From positions 1 to 10,849 of the forward strand of contig JAIRKB010000148.1 of assembly GCA_031260385.1 (NCBI GenBank): DNA of 10,849 bases, read 5' to 3'. The position numbers and the translations under genes are program-made. The notes beneath the pieces were generated by a model. That model worked only from the letters and a program-made list of their open reading frames with translations. It had not been told where the DNA came from and made no database searches. This document shows, one piece after another, positions 7,696-10,849 of this stretch; within the stretch, counting starts at the first letter, position 1, and every line of letters starts with the position of its first letter. The DNA comes from Propionibacteriaceae bacterium. GTDB lineage: Bacteria; Actinomycetota; Actinomycetes; Propionibacteriales; Propionibacteriaceae.

Positions 7696-8646
7696 TCAGT
7701 AGGCGCGGGCGTCTACGAACGCTTGGGTAATCGTCTGATCGAAGGCCGCGTCAACGACGATCGTCGTCTTCGGCACGGACTTGCCAGCCATGATGTCCTT
7801 GATCAGGCCAGCGATCTGGTCACCGAAGACCGGATTGCACTCGACGATGTAGTTGAATTCGCCATCGACAAGGGCTTGCATACCGGCGCGCACGCCGTCA
7901 ACCGTGACGATGATGATGTCAACACCTGGCACCTTGCCAGCCGCCTTGATGGCCTCAACCGCACCGAGACCCATGTCATCGTTGTGGGCGAAGATGAGGT
8001 TCATCTCCGGGTAGGCCTGCAGAGCGGCTTCGGTTGCTGCCTTGCCTTCCGCGCGGGTGAAGTTACCAGTGGCGCGCCCGATGATGTTCTCGACACCAAC
8101 CTCGGCGTCGAAGCCGGCTTCGCGGTCTAGCTGAGGTGCCGAACCCATCGTGCCCTGCAACTCGAAGATCTTGGCATCTGGGTAGTTCGCGGCGACCCAC
8201 TGGCCAGCCATCGTACCCTCGAGCTTGAAGTCAGCGCCGATCCACGTCACATAGGGATCAACCACTGAGGTATTAACATTGCGGTCAACCAGCACTAGCG
8301 GAATGCCCGCGTCCTTGATTTCCTGGAGAACTTCGTCCCAACCGGTTTCGACAACCGGCGAGAAGGCGATGACATCCACATCCTGCTGGATGAAGTCACG
8401 CAAGGCCTTGATCTGGTTCTCTTGCTTCTGCTGTGCATCAACGAAGGTCAGGTCGAAGCCATTTTCCTTGCTGAGCGAGGCTTGCACGGATTCGGTGTTC
8501 GCGGTCCGCCAGCCGGACTCTGCACCGAGTTGGGAGAAGCCAACCTTGATCAGGTCAGTGCCGGTGTCGCCCTTGTCGCCGCCGCAACCGGTGAGTGCTA
8601 CAGCAAGCGCCAAACCGAGCCCTGCTGCGATGATTTTCTTCTTCAT
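7696..8646 (-). CDS. ytfQ: Sugar ABC transporter substrate-binding lipoprotein, YtfQ family
   Basis: Extracytoplasmic sugar receptor, lipid-anchored as expected in Gram-positive bacteria. The 316 residues compare with 318 in E. coli YtfQ. A short lipoprotein signal (MKKK, hydrophobic stretch, lipobox LTGC with Cys21) is followed by a PBP1-type fold. YtfQ-like sugar-contact motifs are all present: ESGWR (43-47), DAQQKQENQIKALRDF (70-85), VDRN (120-123), ELQGTMG (162-168), DREAGF (174-179), FTRAEGK (196-202), AHNDDM (220-225) and VDGV (249-252). E. coli YtfQ binds furanose sugars such as galactofuranose; with araBDA next door the ligand here is probably L-arabinose or a short arabinoside. The frame stays open upstream to 8730, but the start at 8646 is preferred for its Shine-Dalgarno site and complete signal peptide. 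It is the first gene of the operon. Confidence 0.93.
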   Translation of the reverse strand: MKKKIIAAGLGLALAVALTGCGGDKGDTGTDLIKVGFSQLGAESGWRTANTESVQASLSKENGFDLTFVDAQQKQENQIKALRDFIQQDVDVIAFSPVVETGWDEVLQEIKDAGIPLVLVDRNVNTSVVDPYVTWIGADFKLEGTMAGQWVAANYPDAKIFELQGTMGSAPQLDREAGFDAEVGVENIIGRATGNFTRAEGKAATEAALQAYPEMNLIFAHNDDMGLGAVEAIKAAGKVPGVDIIIVTVDGVRAGMQALVDGEFNYIVECNPVFGDQIAGLIKDIMAGKSVPKTTIVVDAAFDQTITQAFVDARAY

Positions 8647-8651
8647 GAACA

Positions 8652-8660
8652 TCCCTTTCC
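8652..8660 (-). promoter_or_regulatory. Ribosome binding site that sets the binding-protein start
   Basis: GGAAAGGGA on the minus strand lies five bases ahead of the ATG at 8646 and directly before MKKK, the beginning of the lipoprotein signal. It favours this start over the in-frame upstream codons at 8652 and 8730. Confidence 0.7.
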
Positions 8661-8661
8661 A

Positions 8662-8673
8662 ATGAGAGCTAAC
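8662..8673. promoter_or_regulatory. Possible second, degraded operator
   Basis: ATGAGAGCTAAC matches the main operator GTTAGCGCTAAC at 9 of 12 positions, with one perfect half-site (GCTAAC, 8668-8673). It lies just upstream of the binding-protein ribosome site, about 110 bases from the main operator. It could be an auxiliary LacI-family site that supports looping, or a chance match. Confidence 0.25.
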
Positions 8674-8768
8674 TTTGCTCCCCCATAAGTTACCGACAAC
8701 GGGACGGCCATCTGGCCCCCCGAATATCACCCGACCTTTTGGTTGAACCGCCAGGAGGCGACGAGTTC

Positions 8769-8798
8769 ATGTTAGCGCTAACGTTTCGAGGCTGGCAA
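8769..8798 (-). promoter_or_regulatory. Predicted sigma-70-type promoter of the ara transport/catabolism operon
   Basis: On the minus strand, TTGCCA (8798-8793, 5 of 6 to the -35 consensus) is followed after 18 bases by TAACAT (8774-8769, 4 of 6 to the -10 consensus). The start point would fall near 8762, giving a leader of about 115 bases before the binding-protein gene. The leader can form a small hairpin at 8701-8720 (GGCC stem around AGAT). The palindromic operator overlaps the spacer and -10 box, as expected for repression. Confidence 0.5.
8771..8782. promoter_or_regulatory. LacI-family operator
   Basis: GTTAGCGCTAAC is a perfect 12-bp palindrome with the central CG step typical of LacI-family operators. 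It lies between the divergent operon and the LacI-family gene, overlapping the predicted operon promoter, so it is the likely binding site of that regulator. It ends 77 bases before the regulator's GTG, so autoregulation is possible. Confidence 0.8.
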
Positions 8799-8859
8799 GA
8801 GATTGCGCTTGATTCGTACGTAACAATTTGGTAAACGCTGGGAAGGCGCAAGGAAAAAT

Positions 8860-9918
8860 GTGAGCGCGCCCATATGGAGAATCCGCAAAAAGCGGACTAG
8901 ACTATGGCTTATGGACGCAACGAGGACGACCCCGACGATGGCCGATGTGGCGGCACGGGCGGGCGTGTCCCATCAAACGGTCTCGCGGGTGTTGAACAAC
9001 CAAGCGGCGGTCTCCGCGGCGACCCGAGCGAAGGTCAGGGCGGCCATCGAAGACCTCGGATATCGGCGAAACCTCGCGGCGCGGACACTGGCGACGGGGA
9101 ATAGTGGGATCATCGGCGTGCTGGTGTCGAGTACAAACCTATCTGGGCCTTCGGGGTCGCTGCTGGCGATCGAACAGAACGCCCGCTCGAAAGGGTTCTG
9201 GGTCTCGATGGCCTCCCTGCAAGGGCGCGGGTCACAGGAGGTCGCCGATGTGATCTCGCACTTCATCGATCAGGGGGTTGATGGTTTGATCGCGGTCGCC
9301 CAGACCGAGTCTGCCCTGGAAGCGACCTTGCGGGGGGCGGGTGATTTGCCGACGGTGTTGGTGACCTCGGGGGCGGTCGATGAGGGGCATTCGACCCTGG
9401 ATATTGATCAGGCAGGGGGCGCGCGGATGGCGATGACCCTGCTCAAAGGTCTCGGCCACACCCAGATCGCCCATCTAGCTGGCCCGTCGTACGACCTCCA
9501 CGCTGCGGCGCGCCTTGGGGCCTGGCGGGAGTCGCTTCTGGAGGGCGATCCGGGGGTCTGCTTCGAGGGTGATTGGTCGTCCAACTCGGGTTATCTAGCG
9601 ATGATGACCCTACTGGCCCAGGGCAATCCCCCCAGTGCCGTCTTCGTCGCCAATGACCAAATGGCTTTCGGGGCCCTGCGCGCCCTCCACGAGGCTGGGT
9701 TGCGGATTCCGCAGGATATTTCGGTAATTGGGTTCGACGATATCGACGGTTCCGACTGCTCTTTCCCCCCGCTGACAACGATTCGTCAAAACCACGATGC
9801 CTTGGGTGAGGTCGCCATCGAGTTGCTCGTCGAGGCCATCAACGGGCTGCCAGCGCGGTCGGTGAAGATCCCTGCCGAGCTGATCACCCGCTCCTCCACC
9901 GGTTCGCCGGGGCGTTAG
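8860..9918 (+). CDS. LacI-family transcriptional regulator, probable arabinose-responsive repressor
   Basis: DNA-binding regulator predicted to repress the divergent ara operon and release it when sugar binds. In the 352-residue reading, the helix-turn-helix is at 26-46 (TMADVAARAGVSHQTVSRVLN), with a hinge around NLAARTLATG (71-80). The periplasmic-binding-like effector domain follows, with IIGVLVSS, FVANDQMAFGALRAL (262-276), ISVIGFDDI (287-295), PPLTTIRQ and a terminal ELITRSST. The recognition-helix residues His38-Gln39 and Arg43 align with Tyr17-Gln18 and Arg22 of LacI. The GTG start at 8860 has AAGGA at good spacing but adds a basic 17-residue extension; ATG at 8911 gives the usual LacI-type N-terminus but lacks a clear ribosome site. 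The inducer is inferred from the neighbouring genes. It is not an AraC- or GntR-type AraR. Confidence 0.9.
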   Translation: MSAPIWRIRKKRTRLWLMDATRTTPTMADVAARAGVSHQTVSRVLNNQAAVSAATRAKVRAAIEDLGYRRNLAARTLATGNSGIIGVLVSSTNLSGPSGSLLAIEQNARSKGFWVSMASLQGRGSQEVADVISHFIDQGVDGLIAVAQTESALEATLRGAGDLPTVLVTSGAVDEGHSTLDIDQAGGARMAMTLLKGLGHTQIAHLAGPSYDLHAAARLGAWRESLLEGDPGVCFEGDWSSNSGYLAMMTLLAQGNPPSAVFVANDQMAFGALRALHEAGLRIPQDISVIGFDDIDGSDCSFPPLTTIRQNHDALGEVAIELLVEAINGLPARSVKIPAELITRSSTGSPGR

Positions 9919-10038
9919 GGATGTACGGGGGGTTGCCGTCGAGTGGGACAAAGCTTGCGGCTTTCTGAAGTTTCCTGTGGATAACTAGTTTGGGGGCTTG
10001 ATTATTGGGTAGAGTGCTGATAGATGATTGGGGGACCA

Positions 10039-10593
10039 ATGAAACGGGTTATCTGCACATTGATCGCGTTGGCGCTGGGGTGGGGGTTGTTGGGTTGTAC
10101 GCCGGGGGGCGAAGTCACCACACCACCCACGGTTGAAACCACGACGCCAACGCCGACACCAACTCCACAGTTCACTGATGAGGAACAGGCGGTTATTGAC
10201 GCTGTGTTCGTCTATCTGGAGAAGTGGACTTATTTGGCTCAGAACGTACTGAATCCGGAAGTCGACTTGAATGAGATCTGGGAGGTCGCCGACTACCCAG
10301 CGACCAACGAAAACCTCCTGTTGTGGGCAGCCTGGCGGAACCTCGGGGTCCAGTTGTATGGCGCACCGATTCTTGTTCCGTCGGGAGTTAGCCACTCGAT
10401 GGTGGACTCCCGTGGCGATCATTTCCGTGTCAACGGGTGCTACATCATGACAGAAGGTTATCTAGCGGACGCTTCAGGAAACAACCCGCGGGAAAATGCC
10501 GCGGACAGGCTCGCAGGATGGTTCACTGTTTTGAGAACAACGGAGGGAAACTATCTTGTCCTTGAGGACAAAACGGAGGAGACACCATGCTGA
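10039..10593 (+). CDS. Secreted lipoprotein of unknown function, possibly NTF2-like
   Basis: Predicted cell-surface lipoprotein of 184 residues. It begins MKRVICTLIALALGWGLLGC, a basic n-region, hydrophobic core and lipobox LLGC with Cys20. A Thr/Pro-rich linker (about 27-43, including TPTPTPTP) leads to a globular domain with many Trp and acidic residues, closing in YLVLEDKTEETPC. This ending and the overall size recall small actinobacterial lipoproteins that may have an NTF2-like fold; I recognise the style, not a named family, and give no function. An in-frame ATG at 10024 would add five residues; ATG 10039 is chosen for its typical signal peptide. The stop overlaps the next gene by seven bases. 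The gene lies 120 bases past the LacI-family stop with no visible link to arabinose. It reads as somewhat less GC-rich than the ara genes. Confidence 0.75.
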   Translation: MKRVICTLIALALGWGLLGCTPGGEVTTPPTVETTTPTPTPTPQFTDEEQAVIDAVFVYLEKWTYLAQNVLNPEVDLNEIWEVADYPATNENLLLWAAWRNLGVQLYGAPILVPSGVSHSMVDSRGDHFRVNGCYIMTEGYLADASGNNPRENAADRLAGWFTVLRTTEGNYLVLEDKTEETPC

Positions 10594-10849
10594 AAAAGGC
10601 CCTGATCGCTGTCTGCCTCGGGTTGATCTTTGGTATTACCGTGGTTGCTGAGCCGGTGGCATTAGCCAAAGATGCCGGTTCGTGCGGGAAGGATGTAAAC
10701 GCTGGTAGCTGGGGCAATGTTAGTTCCGAAATCGACTGTCCCAGCCAGAATGGTGGTGACACTAGCGGTTCCGGAGGTGGGGGTTCGGATGGAAAATGCC
10801 ACAACTCGTCCGGACAGGAAGTGGAATGTATCTACCTTGACCGTTACTG
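10587..10849 (+). CDS. Secreted cysteine-containing protein, N-terminal part (cut by window edge)
   Basis: Partial gene of 87 complete codons that runs off the right edge. ATG at 10587 follows GGAGG (10575-10579) and overlaps the lipoprotein stop by seven bases, so the two are likely co-translated. The product starts with a signal peptide (MLKKALIAVCLGLIFGI) with probable cleavage after ALA (25-27), having no lipobox. The mature part has Cys33, Cys51, Cys71 and Cys81, a Gly/Ser-rich linker (56-69) and then KCHNSSGQEVECIYLDRY. This arrangement recalls large actinobacterial secreted proteins in which a Gly-rich linker precedes a CxxxxGxxVxC segment; that likeness is from memory and the rest of the gene would decide it. 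Function is unknown. Confidence 0.75.
   Translation, partial: MLKKALIAVCLGLIFGITVVAEPVALAKDAGSCGKDVNAGSWGNVSSEIDCPSQNGGDTSGSGGGGSDGKCHNSSGQEVECIYLDRY

Noticed and set aside
8647..8730. Upstream extension of the binding-protein gene to 8730
   Set aside because: It would put 28 polar residues before a complete lipoprotein signal peptide and ignore the ribosome site at 8652-8660.
8859..8874. TGTGA-like half-site as a GlxR/CRP operator
   Set aside because: Only one half matches; the other arm (CCATA) does not resemble TCACA.
9950..9964. AAAGC/GCTTT stem after the LacI-family gene as its terminator
   Set aside because: The stem is only 5 bp with a 5-base loop and lacks a T-tract, so it is too weak to call.

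Overview
The window holds an L-arabinose uptake and catabolism locus, most likely from a high-GC Gram-positive bacterium (Actinobacteria). The evidence for this is the GC-rich sequence, the GTG and TTG starts, the LacI-type regulator, the form of the ribulokinase, and a pair of secreted proteins of an actinobacterial style at the right edge. I cannot name the genus from sequence alone.

From right to left, seven genes on the minus strand form what looks like one operon (8646 to 102). They are a galactofuranose/arabinose-type periplasmic-binding-like lipoprotein (YtfQ family), a double-domain ABC ATPase (YtfR family), two permeases (YtfT and YjfF families), ribulokinase (araB), L-ribulose-5-phosphate 4-epimerase (araD) and L-arabinose isomerase (araA). 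The junctions are tight: two 4-base ATGA overlaps, then gaps of 8, 9 and 16 bases. The one long gap (105 bases) lies between the binding protein and the ATPase. It carries a perfect 9-bp GC-rich stem-loop, a usual arrangement for producing more binding protein than membrane components. The transporter brings in the pentose, AraA converts L-arabinose to L-ribulose, AraB phosphorylates it, and AraD makes D-xylulose 5-phosphate for the pentose phosphate pathway.

A divergent LacI-family regulator gene (8860-9918, plus strand) faces the operon. The 213-base region between them holds a perfect 12-bp palindrome, GTTAGCGCTAAC (8771-8782). It overlaps the spacer and -10 box of a recognisable sigma-70-type promoter for the operon (TTGCCA-18-TAACAT). 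This is a simple picture of repression by a sugar-responsive LacI protein.

To the right of the regulator, unrelated to arabinose as far as can be seen, are a lipoprotein gene and an overlapping gene for a secreted, cysteine-containing protein that runs off the window. At the far left (1-93), beyond the 3' end of araA, is a cluster of 13-base direct repeats (GACCCCATGTCCC) and a C9 run; it may be the edge of a longer array or a mobile-element remnant.

Most of the window is an ordinary catabolic locus. The items most worth a second look are the left-edge repeats, the lipoprotein/secreted-protein pair, the use of a galactofuranose-type transporter for arabinose, and the regulatory architecture between the divergent genes.
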